Part shown: in pieces, positions 5,648 to 19,927 of the stretch
How the letters are laid out: each line of letters opens with the position of its first letter
Numbering within the stretch: position 1 is the stretch's first letter
From: CAZVYN01 sp964631125
GTDB taxonomy: Bacteria > Eisenbacteria > RBG-16-71-46 > CAIMUX01
Assembly (NCBI GenBank): GCA_964631125.1
Contig: CAZVYN010000076.1
Span: forward strand, 1-19,927
Direction: 5' to 3'
DNA length: 19,927 bases
Notes under the pieces: generated by a model
Database searches by the model: none
The model's input: only the letters and a program-made list of their open reading frames with translations
What the model was told of the DNA's origin: nothing
Translations under genes and position numbers: made by a program

Positions 5648-7951
5648 ATGAGCGAACTCGATTCAGCCAAACGCCTCGCGGACCCGCGTCGCGACATCGC
5701 ACGAGTCGTACGGTGGTCGATCCTCTTCTTCCTCTGGATCGTCCTTCCCGCTGCGGCGCACTCGTCGGAACTCGCGGCGCCCCCGCCGTTGAACATCGCC
5801 CGCGCCGCCGCGCCGATCGTCGTGGACGGGGTCCTCGACGACATCGGGTGGGAGGGCGCGCAGCCGATCACGACTTGGTTCGAAACGAGCGTGGGCGACA
5901 ACGTGGAGCCGGCGGTCGAGAACGTGGCGTATCTGGCCTTCGACGCGCGGTTCCTCTACGCGGGATTTCGGTTCGCCGACCCGGATCCGCAGGCGATCCG
6001 CGCGCCGCTGGGGGATCACGACGCGCTGCCCAGTTCGACGGACTTCGCGGGACTCTACGTCGACAGCCGAAACGACGGCAAAACGGCGCAGGTGTTCTTT
6101 GCGAATCCGCGCGGCGTGCAATACGACGCGATGTACAGCGACGCCAGCGGTGAGGACAGCTCGCCGGATTTCCTCTGGGATGTCGCGGGCAAGATCGACT
6201 CGACCGGCTGGTCGCTGGAGATCCGCATTCCCTTCTCGACGCTGCGCTATTCGAACGAGGCAGATCCCACATGGCGGATCCTGCTGCACCGCAATTTGCC
6301 GAGAGACCGGCAGTACCAGTTCTATTCCGCGCGGCTACCGCGAGACGTGAACTGTTTCATCTGCAATGCGGCCGAGGTGGTCGGCCTGAGCGACCTGCCT
6401 CGCGGATCGCATCTCGTCGTCGCACCGTTCGCGACTGCGCAGCGCACGCGCCTGCCGCGCGCGGGACTCGGGTCTCCTCTCGGCTCCGGCGATTCGGAGA
6501 TCGACGGCGGTCTCGATCTCAAGTGGAGCCCATCCACGAGCATGGCCGTCGACCTGACCGTGAACCCCGACTTCTCGCAGGTCGAATCGGACGCCGCGCA
6601 AATCACCGCCAACGAACGTTCGGCGCTGTTCTTCTCCGAGAAGCGACCGTTCTTCTTGGAGGGGGTCGATCTGCTGTCGACGCCGATACCGGTGGTGTAC
6701 ACGCGCACGATCACGTCCCCGCGTGGCGGGCTGCGAGCCACGGGACGGCTGGGCTCCACGGCATTCACGGCGCTCGTCACGCAGGATCGGGGTGGCGGTC
6801 TCGTCATACTGCCGGGGCCGCAGGGGTCGGAGTTTGCGCTCCAGGACTTCCGGTCCGACGTGGGCGTGGTGCGGCTGCGTCGCGATCTCGGGAGCTCGTT
6901 CGTCAGTGTGCTCGCGACGGGGCGACACATCGAGGACGGTGGGAGCAATCTGCTGGCGGGGCCGGACGTCCTGTGGCGACCTAGCGCTTCCGACGCGCTC
7001 ACGGGGCAACTGCTTTGGAGTCGGAGCCGGACGCCCGACAGGCCGAGCCTGTCGAGTAGATGGGACGGTCGTCAGCTCTCCGACCACGCACTGATGTTGG
7101 GTTGGTCGCACGCGACCGAACGGGTCGACTGGGATCTGCAGGCGTTGGACGTGGGGCTCGACTTCCGCGCCGACAACGGATTCGTCCCGCAGGTGGGCTA
7201 CCGCGAGGGATACCTCGACGCCGGCTACACGATGCGCCCCTCGCGCGGATTCCTCTCCCGCCTCCGACTCTTCACCGTGGACTACTACGACATCGAGGTC
7301 GAGGGATCCGAGCGGCCGCTCAACCAGCATCTTTCGGTGGGCGCCGACATGGAGGGACGCTTCAGCAGCGTCATCCGAGTCGAGTTGAATCACGAGAGCG
7401 TGCGCGTCGGCGACGCGTGGCTGCGGCGGTTGAGGCCGCGCGTCTTGCTCGAGGCGAGCCCGGGCTGGGTCGTGAACCAGGTCTCGCTCGACACCCGTTT
7501 CGGCGAGGAGATCGACTTCGCCAACGGGCGGGACGGGAATGGCGTCAACGTGGTCGCGAGCGCGACGGTGCGTCCCAGCGCGCACCTCGAGTTGGTAGCG
7601 AATGCCGACCTGAGGACGCTCGACGTGGATGCCGGTCCGGGTCTGTCCGGCCGAGTCTTCACGGCCAAGGTGGCTCGACTCCGCGCGACGTGGTCCTTCA
7701 GCTCGCGCGCGTTCCTGCGGCTCATCGGGCAGTACGTCGAGACGCGCAACGATCCCGCGCTCTACACATTTCCGGTCGAACCGAAGGAGGCGGAGTTCGC
7801 CGCGTCGGCGCTCGTCGCCTACAAGCTGAACTGGCAGACGGTCTGTTATGCGGGATACGGGGATGTGCAGACGCACGCCGAGCCTCGCGACGAGTTGGTT
7901 CCGAGCCGGCGAGAATTGTTCGCGAAGGTGTCGTATGCGTGGCAGAAGTAG
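5648..7951 (+). CDS. CBM9-like / DUF5916 outer-membrane protein
   Basis: The product is 767 residues. An N-terminal hydrophobic segment (about 22-37, WSILFFLWIVLPAAA) looks like a signal peptide. Next is a carbohydrate-binding family 9-like beta-sandwich (about 48-230: IVVDGVLDDIGWEGAQPI, YLAFDARFLYAGFRF, GWSLEIRIPFSTLRY). The C-terminal two thirds match DUF5916 (VDLTVNPDFSQVESD at about 298-312, then ERSALFFSEKRPFFLEGVDL), ending in alternating beta strands to KVSYAWQK, as expected of an outer-membrane barrel. The family is common in Bacteroidota, Gemmatimonadota and related diderms. Its substrate is unknown; export, uptake or processing at the outer membrane has been suggested. The start ATG has GGGAGA about ten bases upstream. 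The gene stands alone and ends in a hairpin starting in its stop codon. Confidence 0.88.
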   Translation: MSELDSAKRLADPRRDIARVVRWSILFFLWIVLPAAAHSSELAAPPPLNIARAAAPIVVDGVLDDIGWEGAQPITTWFETSVGDNVEPAVENVAYLAFDARFLYAGFRFADPDPQAIRAPLGDHDALPSSTDFAGLYVDSRNDGKTAQVFFANPRGVQYDAMYSDASGEDSSPDFLWDVAGKIDSTGWSLEIRIPFSTLRYSNEADPTWRILLHRNLPRDRQYQFYSARLPRDVNCFICNAAEVVGLSDLPRGSHLVVAPFATAQRTRLPRAGLGSPLGSGDSEIDGGLDLKWSPSTSMAVDLTVNPDFSQVESDAAQITANERSALFFSEKRPFFLEGVDLLSTPIPVVYTRTITSPRGGLRATGRLGSTAFTALVTQDRGGGLVILPGPQGSEFALQDFRSDVGVVRLRRDLGSSFVSVLATGRHIEDGGSNLLAGPDVLWRPSASDALTGQLLWSRSRTPDRPSLSSRWDGRQLSDHALMLGWSHATERVDWDLQALDVGLDFRADNGFVPQVGYREGYLDAGYTMRPSRGFLSRLRLFTVDYYDIEVEGSERPLNQHLSVGADMEGRFSSVIRVELNHESVRVGDAWLRRLRPRVLLEASPGWVVNQVSLDTRFGEEIDFANGRDGNGVNVVASATVRPSAHLELVANADLRTLDVDAGPGLSGRVFTAKVARLRATWSFSSRAFLRLIGQYVETRNDPALYTFPVEPKEAEFAASALVAYKLNWQTVCYAGYGDVQTHAEPRDELVPSRRELFAKVSYAWQK

Positions 7952-7979
7952 CGGCTCGTCAGCCCGGCTGACGAGCCGC
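7951..7979 (+). terminator. Hairpin at the DUF5916 stop codon
   Basis: GCGGCTCGTCAGCC (7951-7964) and GGCTGACGAGCCGC (7966-7979) are perfectly complementary over 14 bp around a single base; the real loop would be 3-5 bases. The left arm starts with the last base of the TAG stop. No T tract follows. Probable transcription terminator or mRNA 3'-end stabiliser. Confidence 0.6.
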
Positions 7980-8042
7980 TCGGTGATCGATCCTGCACTA
8001 GAGGAGGTGACAGGATGGTGGGGGGGTGGGTTACAGAAACGG

Positions 8043-8076
8043 GGAGGCCGAGATGCACGGGTGCATCTCGGCCTCC
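8043..8076 (-). terminator. Strong hairpin, likely terminator of the rpoBC transcript
   Basis: A 15-bp perfect stem, GGAGGCCGAGATGCA (8043-8057) and TGCATCTCGGCCTCC (8062-8076), encloses a 4-base loop. On the minus strand it is followed by CCCGTTTCTGT, a modest T-rich tail, so it best fits termination of the rpoC transcript about 85 bp past the stop. It may work in both directions. The inner arm GGCCGAG(A/G)TGC is shared with the hairpin at 5122-5149. Confidence 0.65.
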
Positions 8077-8094
8077 AAGTTCAGTGCTGATGTT

Positions 8095-8117
8095 CCGCGC
8101 CGACCGGGTCGGCGCGG
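8095..8117. repeat. GC-only-loop inverted repeat in the rpoC 3' region
   Basis: CCGCGCCGACC (8095-8105) and GGTCGGCGCGG (8107-8117) are perfectly complementary with one base between, so about 9-10 bp can pair in practice. It is one of five consecutive hairpins between the convergent stops. Confidence 0.55.
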
Positions 8118-8126
8118 GAGTTCGGA

Positions 8127-8149
8127 GCACGTCGGCTTCGCCGACGTGC
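8127..8149. repeat. Inverted repeat in the rpoC 3' region
   Basis: GCACGTCGGC (8127-8136) and GCCGACGTGC (8140-8149) form a 10-bp perfect stem with a 3-base loop (GAA on the minus strand, CTTCG-like on the plus strand). It directly abuts the palindrome over the rpoC stop. Confidence 0.55.
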
Positions 8150-8160
8150 GTGCAGAGCGC

Positions 8161-12303
<4,143 letters not shown>

Positions 12304-12358
12304 GCGCGTTACCTCCCCGCCGTTCGGGTCAATTCAGCTCGGGTCAAGTCAGTGCGGA

Positions 12359-16266
<3,908 letters not shown>

Positions 16267-16270
<4 letters not shown>

Positions 16271-16294
16271 CCACGATCGCGAGATCGCGGGTGG
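16267..16294 (-). promoter_or_regulatory. Hairpin overlapping the rpoB start codon
   Basis: CCACCC (16267-16272) pairs with GGGTGG (16289-16294). Inside, CGATC (16274-16278) pairs with GATCG (16283-16287), with one A/C mismatch and a GCGA loop. On the minus-strand RNA, the GTG start of rpoB lies in the 3' arm. It could limit rpoB translation or be an RNA processing site between rplL and rpoB; the function is inferred. Confidence 0.4.
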
Positions 16295-16322
16295 ACGTGT
16301 GCGTACACCGTCTTGCTGGGAA

Positions 16323-16709
16323 CTACTTCACCTCGACTTTGGAGCCGGCCTCTTCGAGCTTGGCCTTGACCGAAGCGGCGTCTTCCTTGGTCGTCTTCTC
16401 CTTGACGGTCTTGGGGGCGCCGTCGACGAGATCCTTGGCCTCCTTGAGACCCAAGCCGGTGACCTCACGGACGACCTTGATCACGCTCAGCTTGTTCGCG
16501 CCGACTTCCTTGAGGATGACGTCGAACTCGGTCTTCTCCTCGACCACAGCCGCGTCACCGCCGCCGCCAGGGCCGGCCGCCATCGCCATCATCGGAGCCG
16601 CCGCGGTCACACCGAACTTCTCCTCGATGTCCTTGACGAGCTTCGAGATCTCCATCATGGAAGCCTTCTCGATCCACTCGAGCACGACCTCGCGGTTCAT
16701 CTCCGCCAT
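16323..16709 (-). CDS. rplL: 50S ribosomal protein L7/L12
   Basis: 128 residues from the ATG at 16707-16709, which has a near-perfect Shine-Dalgarno (AAGGAGG) five bases upstream; longer in-frame starts lack one. N-terminal dimerisation helices (VLEWIEKASMMEISKLVKDI), an Ala/Gly-rich hinge (AAGPGGGGDAA), and the C-terminal factor-binding domain (EKTEFDVILKEVGANKLSVI, then KVVREVTGLGLKEAKDLVDG). L7/L12 dimers sit on L10 in the ribosomal stalk and recruit EF-Tu and EF-G. It lies between rplJ and rpoB, the universal order. Confidence 0.97.
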   Translation of the reverse strand: MAEMNREVVLEWIEKASMMEISKLVKDIEEKFGVTAAAPMMAMAAGPGGGGDAAVVEEKTEFDVILKEVGANKLSVIKVVREVTGLGLKEAKDLVDGAPKTVKEKTTKEDAASVKAKLEEAGSKVEVK

Positions 16710-16770
16710 TCGATCCTCCTTCGTGCTGGGCACGTCTCCAAACGCGGTCCCCTGGTCATCATCGTTCGTA

Positions 16771-16812
16771 CTTCAGTCTTCAGCCTTCGGTCTTCGGTCT
16801 TCGGTCTTCGAA
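16771..16812. repeat. Heptamer tandem repeat in the rplJ-rplL spacer
   Basis: Six head-to-tail 7-bp units: CTTCAGT, CTTCAGC, CTTCGGT three times, then CTTCGAA. They fill the middle of the 121-bp spacer between the L10 and L7/L12 genes. No open reading frame or stem explains the periodicity. Confidence 0.75.
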
Positions 16813-16830
16813 CTGTAGGTCGGGGGGCGG

Positions 16831-17574
16831 CTACTCCCCATCCTTCGGCGCCGGGTCGGCCGGAGCGTCTGCTGTGGGAGCGTCTGCTGTGGGAGCGTCT
16901 GCTGTCGGAGCGTCCCCTGCGGGAGCGTCAGTCGCTGGGGCCTCCGCCGCGGAGGCTTGCGCCGCCGGTGTCTCAGCCGGTGTCTCAGCCGGTGTCTCAG
17001 CCGGTGTCTCAGCCGGTGTCTCAGCCGGGGCAGCTCCGGTCGCGGCGCCGGACTCGGTCTTCTGCTTGGCGACCTGGTCCAACGAGGCAGCCAGGCCGCG
17101 CGCGTTCGCGTTGAGGACACCGCAGAGCTGCGTGAGCGGCGCCTGGAGCACGGAGAGCAACTGTGAGAGCAGTTGGTCGCGGCTCGGAAGCTTGGCCAGC
17201 GCGCTGACGCCGGTGTCGGCGTAGACGACCCCTTCGAGGCAGGCCGCCTTCACCTTCGGAAACTTGTTCGCCTTGATGAACTCTTCGAGCAGCTTCGCCG
17301 GCGCGATGACGTCGGCGGACGGCGTCAGGATCGCCGTCGGACCGGCCAGGTGCGGTGCGATCGCCTCGAACTGCGTCCCCTTCGAGGCCCGCTCCAAGAG
17401 CGTGTTCTTCACGACCGAGATCTGGATGTCCTTGTCCCGACACTTGCGGCGGAATTGCGTCAGCAACTCCACCGACATCCCGGTCAGGTCGGCCAGATAG
17501 ACCGCCTCGACCTGGTTGAAGCGCTCGGTCACCACGGCGACCTGGGCTTCTTTCTGGGCTCTCGTCTTCGGCAT
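16831..17574 (-). CDS. rplJ: 50S ribosomal protein L10 with a long low-complexity C-terminal tail
   Basis: 247 residues against a usual 165-180. Residues 1 to about 170 are ordinary L10: MPKTRAQKEAQVAVVTERFN, LTGMSVELLTQFRRKCRD, VVKNTLLERA, and the long C-terminal helix that binds L7/L12 dimers (LLSQLLSVLQAPLTQLCGVL, then NANARGLAASLDQVAKQK). After about 175 comes a roughly 70-residue tail made of five AETP units and degenerate TADAP units, acidic and Ala/Pro-rich, surely disordered. The DNA underneath is 12-bp and 15-bp tandem repeats, both multiples of three, so copy-number changes keep the frame. Start is the ATG at 17574 with GGAG ten bases upstream. The spacer to rplA is only 22 bp, leaving no room for a classical L10 leader there. 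Confidence 0.95.
   Translation of the reverse strand: MPKTRAQKEAQVAVVTERFNQVEAVYLADLTGMSVELLTQFRRKCRDKDIQISVVKNTLLERASKGTQFEAIAPHLAGPTAILTPSADVIAPAKLLEEFIKANKFPKVKAACLEGVVYADTGVSALAKLPSRDQLLSQLLSVLQAPLTQLCGVLNANARGLAASLDQVAKQKTESGAATGAAPAETPAETPAETPAETPAETPAAQASAAEAPATDAPAGDAPTADAPTADAPTADAPADPAPKDGE
16862..16936. repeat. 15-bp tandem repeat in the rplJ tail
   Basis: Units of GGAGCGTCTGCTGTG start at 16862, 16877 and 16892 (third with a changed last base); two degenerate copies follow at 16907 and 16922. On the coding strand they give TADAP-type pentapeptides near the L10 C-terminus. Confidence 0.85.
16965..17024. repeat. 12-bp tandem repeat in the rplJ tail
   Basis: Five identical copies of CCGGTGTCTCAG without interruption. 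On the coding strand they encode five AETP tetrapeptides. Perfect identity at every third position argues for recent expansion by slippage rather than selection on protein alone. Confidence 0.9.
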
Positions 17575-17596
17575 GGGTTCGAGTCTCCGGCTTGTT

Positions 17597-18298
17597 TCAG
17601 ATCTTGGTCGAGATAGCGACCGCCGGATCGATCTTGATCCCGGTCCCCATGGTGGAGCTGAGCGTTATGGAGCGGACGTAGTGCCCCTTCGCCGCGGGAG
17701 GGCGAAGGCGCACGATCTCGGCCAGGAACGCGTTGGTGTTCGCGAGGAGCTGCTCCTCGCTGAAGCTCGCCTTGCCCAGCGGCGCATGCAGATTCCCCGC
17801 CTTGTCGACGCGGAACTCGACCTTGCCCGCCTTGGCCTCGCGCACGGCCTGCGCGATGTCGAAGGTGACGGTTCCGACCTTCGGATTCGGCATGAGGCCG
17901 CGCGGTCCGAGGATCTTTCCGAGCTTCGAGACCTCGCCCATCATGTCGGGCGTGGCGACGACGCGGTCGAAGGCGGTCCAGCCTTCGCGGATCTTGGCGA
18001 TGAGGTCGTCGGCGCCGGCTTCATCCGCGCCCGCGTCCTGCGCCTCTTTGACCTTTTCCCCCTTGGCGATGACGACGACGCGCATCGTCTTGCCGGTGCC
18101 GTGGGGAAGAACGACGGTGCCGCGCACCATCTGGTCGGCGTGCTTGGGATCGACGCCGAGCCGGACCGCCGCCTCGATCGTCTCGTCGAACTTCGCGGTC
18201 GCATTCTTCTTCACGAAGGAGACCGCGGACTCCAGCGTAGGCGCGGCCAACTTGGCCTTGTCCTCGCTGATTTTCTTGAATCGCTTACCGAGTTTCAT
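17597..18298 (-). CDS. rplA: 50S ribosomal protein L1
   Basis: 233 residues, the normal length. L1 forms the mobile stalk at the E site and in many bacteria represses its own L11-L1 operon. Signatures: RFKKISEDKAKL at the start, FDETIEAAVRLGVDPKHADQ, VRGTVVLPHGTGK, and the family motif ILGPRGLMPNPKVGTVT. It ends KGHYVRSITLSSTMGTGIKI plus a short tail. The ATG has AGGGAG four to five bases upstream. It lies 83 bp behind rplK and 22 bp ahead of rplJ. No anomaly. Confidence 0.97.
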   Translation of the reverse strand: MKLGKRFKKISEDKAKLAAPTLESAVSFVKKNATAKFDETIEAAVRLGVDPKHADQMVRGTVVLPHGTGKTMRVVVIAKGEKVKEAQDAGADEAGADDLIAKIREGWTAFDRVVATPDMMGEVSKLGKILGPRGLMPNPKVGTVTFDIAQAVREAKAGKVEFRVDKAGNLHAPLGKASFSEEQLLANTNAFLAEIVRLRPPAAKGHYVRSITLSSTMGTGIKIDPAVAISTKI

Positions 18299-18381
18299 CT
18301 GTCTCCCTGGCCGGTGGTAACGGCGTCCGACGAGCGCGCCTCCCGGTCTCTGATCTCCACTGGGACTCAGCCCTCTGGGGC

Positions 18382-18807
18382 TCAGCCTTCGATGACGATT
18401 CCCATGCTCCGCGCGGTGCCCTCGATCATGAGCATCGCGGCCTCGATATCGTTGGCGTTGAGGTCCTTCATCTTCATCTCAGCGATCTCGCGCACCTTGT
18501 CGCGGCCGAGCGTCGCCACCTTGACGCGGTTCGGCTGGCCCGACGCGGTCGCGAGTCCCGCCGCCTTCTTCAAGAGGACGGCCGCGGGCGGCGTCTTCAA
18601 CTCGAAGCTGAACGTGCGGTCCTTGTAGACCGAGATGAGCGCCGGGATGATGAGCCCGGCCTGGCCCTGCGTGGCGGCGTTGAACTGCTTGCAGAACTCC
18701 ATGATGTTGACCTGGTGCTGACCGAGCGCCGGACCCACGGGGGGCGCCGGATTGGCCTGCCCCGCCGGGATCTGCAGCTTGATCTTTGCGACGATCTGCT
18801 TCGCCAT
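18382..18807 (-). CDS. rplK: 50S ribosomal protein L11
   Basis: 141 residues from the ATG at 18805-18807 (MAKQIVAKIKLQIPAGQANP). A GTG three codons upstream is in frame but adds only MEP, which is not part of the family. The proline-rich N-terminal domain (PAPPVGPALGQHQVNIMEFC) and the 23S-rRNA-binding C-terminal domain (GRDKVREIAEMKMKDLNAND, then GTARSMGIVIEG) are intact. L11 supports the GTPase centre and is the usual site of thiostrepton sensitivity and stringent-response sensing. The ribosome-binding site is ambiguous: GGAG only three bases from the ATG, or AAGG eleven bases away. The upstream spacer is filled by 14-bp tandem repeats. Confidence 0.97.
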   Translation of the reverse strand: MAKQIVAKIKLQIPAGQANPAPPVGPALGQHQVNIMEFCKQFNAATQGQAGLIIPALISVYKDRTFSFELKTPPAAVLLKKAAGLATASGQPNRVKVATLGRDKVREIAEMKMKDLNANDIEAAMLMIEGTARSMGIVIEG

Positions 18808-18825
18808 GGGCTCCACTGCCTTTCT

Positions 18826-18905
18826 GAGACGGGCTTTCCGAGACGGGCTTTCCGAGACGGGCTTTCCGAGACGGGCTTTCCGAGACGGGCTTTCTTAGAC
18901 GGGCT
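18826..18905. repeat. 14-bp tandem repeat filling the nusG-rplK spacer
   Basis: Four perfect copies of GAGACGGGCTTTCC start at 18826, 18840, 18854 and 18868. A fifth (18882-18895) differs only in its last base, and a partial sixth runs to 18905. The last units overlap the nusG stop codon (TAA, 18895-18897) and the codons for its final Pro-Val. The array therefore looks like an outward expansion of the 3' end of nusG, and takes up nearly the whole 5' leader of rplK. Confidence 0.92.
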
Positions 18906-19506
18906 GGACCTGGACGAAGTCCAGTTCGACCGGAGTCGCTCGCCCGAAGATGGAAACCATCACTCGAACCTTGCCTCGATCAGGGTGGATCTCATCCACC
19001 AGACCGACGAAATCACTGAACGGCCCGTCGATCACCTTGATGCTCTCGCCGACCTTGAACGGCACCTCGGTCGTGACGCGCTGCCGTTCGACCGGCGCGC
19101 GCCCCCGGATGCGGTTGATCTCGGTCTCGCTCAGCGGCATCGGGTTCTTCTCGTCGCCGACGAAGTGCGTCACTCCGGGGATGTTCTGCACCAGCGCGCG
19201 CGTCTCCTCGTCGAGCGCCAGCTCCACGATCACGTAGGAAGGGAAAGTCTTCCGGCGCGTGATCGTCTTCTTGCGATCCTTGACGATCGCGAAATCCTCG
19301 GTCGCGACCAAGATCTCGCCGAAACGATCCTGCAGTTGGTTGTACTGGATCGCCTTCTCGAGGTTGGTCTTCACCTTGTTCTCGTGCCCCGAGTAGGTAT
19401 GGATGACATACCAGCGCTTCGGCCGCGCACTGGCCGTGCCGGTCGTCGCCGATTCGCTCGGACTGGCGTCGCTCGAGCTGGCGTCGGTCGCGCCCGTTTC
19501 CGACAT
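18895..19506 (-). CDS. nusG: Transcription elongation/antitermination factor NusG
   Basis: 203 residues from the ATG at 19504-19506, which has GGAG six bases upstream. In-frame ATGs at 19516-19518 (overlapping the secE stop as ATGA) and 19510-19512 are possible but lack a good site. An unusual Ser/Thr/Ala/Asp-rich leader of about 30 residues precedes the NGN domain (RWYVIHTYSGHENKVKTNLE, then FPSYVIVELALDEE and IPGVTHFVGDEKNPMPLSE). The KOW domain closes the protein (GESIKVIDGPFSDFVGLVDE, then GKVRVMVSIFGRATPVELDF). NusG binds the beta' clamp and links polymerase to Rho or the ribosome. The final codons overlap the 14-bp repeat array. Confidence 0.96.
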   Translation of the reverse strand: MSETGATDASSSDASPSESATTGTASARPKRWYVIHTYSGHENKVKTNLEKAIQYNQLQDRFGEILVATEDFAIVKDRKKTITRRKTFPSYVIVELALDEETRALVQNIPGVTHFVGDEKNPMPLSETEINRIRGRAPVERQRVTTEVPFKVGESIKVIDGPFSDFVGLVDEIHPDRGKVRVMVSIFGRATPVELDFVQVQPV

Positions 19507-19517
19507 CTCCATCTCCA

Positions 19518-19754
19518 TCAGACGACGAGTCCCATGAGAGCCGAGACCAAGACGCCGATGATCCGGTCGATGATCGCGATCAACGAGGAGATGATGAGAA
19601 CCGTCACAAGGACGACGATCGTCGAGTCCTTCAGTTGCTCCCTGGTCGGCCAGGTGACCTTGCGAGCCTCGCCGCGAACTTCTCTGAGGAATCCCCGGAA
19701 GCGCGCCAAGGAAGAGGTGGGCGCGGAGGCGGTGACCTGTTGAGGCTGGGCCAT
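19518..19754 (-). CDS. secE: Preprotein translocase subunit SecE
   Basis: 78 residues, the short single-helix form. A variable N-terminus (MAQPQQVTASAPTSSLARF) is followed by the amphipathic family signature EVRGEARKVTWPTREQLKDS and one transmembrane helix (TIVVLVTVLIISSLIAIIDR, then IIGVLVSALMGL). SecE stabilises SecY in the inner-membrane translocon. AAGGAG lies ten bases before the ATG. The stop TGA overlaps a possible nusG start (ATGA), so the two are cotranscribed and perhaps coupled. Confidence 0.96.
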   Translation of the reverse strand: MAQPQQVTASAPTSSLARFRGFLREVRGEARKVTWPTREQLKDSTIVVLVTVLIISSLIAIIDRIIGVLVSALMGLVV

Positions 19755-19829
19755 TTGAGGACGACTCCTTGCAGGGGTGGGGCGCGGGGGCCAGGGCTCT
19801 GCTAGAACGGGCGACTGAGGTGGAGGCGG

Positions 19830-19858
19830 AATCGGCCGAGCGCGGCGCTCGGCCGATT
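19830..19858 (-). terminator. Hairpin behind tuf
   Basis: AATCGGCCGAGCG (19830-19842) and CGCTCGGCCGATT (19846-19858) make a perfect 13-bp stem with a 3-base loop, one base past the tuf stop. No T run follows on the minus strand. Probable tuf terminator, attenuator or 3'-end protector that separates tuf from secE. Confidence 0.6.
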
Positions 19859-19859
19859 A

Positions 19860-19927
19860 CTAGTCCAAAATTTCCGTGACGACACCCGCTCCGACGGTGC
19901 GGCCGCCTTCGCGGATGGCGAAGCGAA
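19860..19927 (-). CDS. tuf: Elongation factor Tu, C-terminal end (partial)
   Basis: The last 21 codons before a TAG at 19860-19862 read RFAIREGGRTVGAGVVTEIL plus D, the hallmark C-terminus of EF-Tu domain 3. The rest lies beyond the right edge. tuf in front of secE-nusG is the common bacterial order. No tRNA-Trp gene lies between tuf and secE here, unlike in many bacteria. Confidence 0.95.
   Translation of the reverse strand, partial: RFAIREGGRTVGAGVVTEILD

Noticed and set aside
18826..18905. CRISPR-like array.
   Set aside because: Units are 14 bp, head to tail, with no spacers, and no cas gene is present.
19755..19829. tRNA-Trp gene between tuf and secE, as in many bacteria.
   Set aside because: The 75 bases contain no acceptor stem, T-arm GTTCGA or CCA anticodon context that folds as a tRNA.

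Overview
The window is a high-GC bacterial chromosome segment. Its right half (8161 to the end, all on the minus strand) is the conserved tuf-secE-nusG-rplK-rplA-rplJ-rplL-rpoB-rpoC cluster, read right to left. Its left 8 kb is accessory: a minus-strand ECF sigma factor / Ser-Thr kinase operon, a secreted PPC-domain protein, a remnant of an AAA ATPase and an outer-membrane DUF5916 protein. The DUF5916 beta-barrel protein implies a diderm. The TPR-kinase plus ECF sigma pair, the DUF5916 protein and the secreted protein with cysteine-rich GACC repeats and a WGxLKSLYR tail together suggest an uncultured lineage around Candidatus Eisenbacteria, Gemmatimonadota, Acidobacteriota or the FCB group. 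This is an inference; an rpoB/rpoC tree would settle it.

Left region, 1-3407, minus strand. An ECF sigma factor ends in a GTGA overlap with a kinase locus. The kinase locus would encode about 907 residues but is interrupted twice: an in-frame TAG (2647-2649) between the short N-terminal segment and the kinase domain, and a one-base excess in a run of five G (489-493) that throws the last TPR segment out of frame. After a 76-bp gap the first 13 codons of a second kinase run off the left edge (1-40).

Middle, 3657-7951, plus strand. A secreted protein with PPC-like domains and three cysteine-rich repeats ends in a strong hairpin. A 554-bp gap follows that holds a truncated AAA_14-type ATPase (minus strand) with an AT-rich inverted repeat beside its start. 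Then comes a 767-residue CBM9-like/DUF5916 protein. Between its stop codon and the convergent rpoC stop lie five perfect inverted repeats in 225 bp; one shares its arms with the hairpin behind the PPC gene.

Right region, 8161-19927, minus strand. EF-Tu (only the C-terminal 21 codons) ends in a hairpin. It is followed by SecE and NusG (overlapping), L11, L1, L10, L7/L12, and the beta and beta' subunits of RNA polymerase. All the complete genes here look intact. The oddities are repeats: 14-bp tandem copies fill the nusG-rplK spacer and run into the nusG stop codon, 12-bp and 15-bp tandem repeats encode a 70-residue Ala/Pro/acidic tail on L10, and a 7-bp repeat fills part of the rplJ-rplL spacer. 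I found no CRISPR array, insertion sequence, phage gene, tRNA or rRNA. Apart from the ATPase remnant there is no sign of a defence or mobile system.
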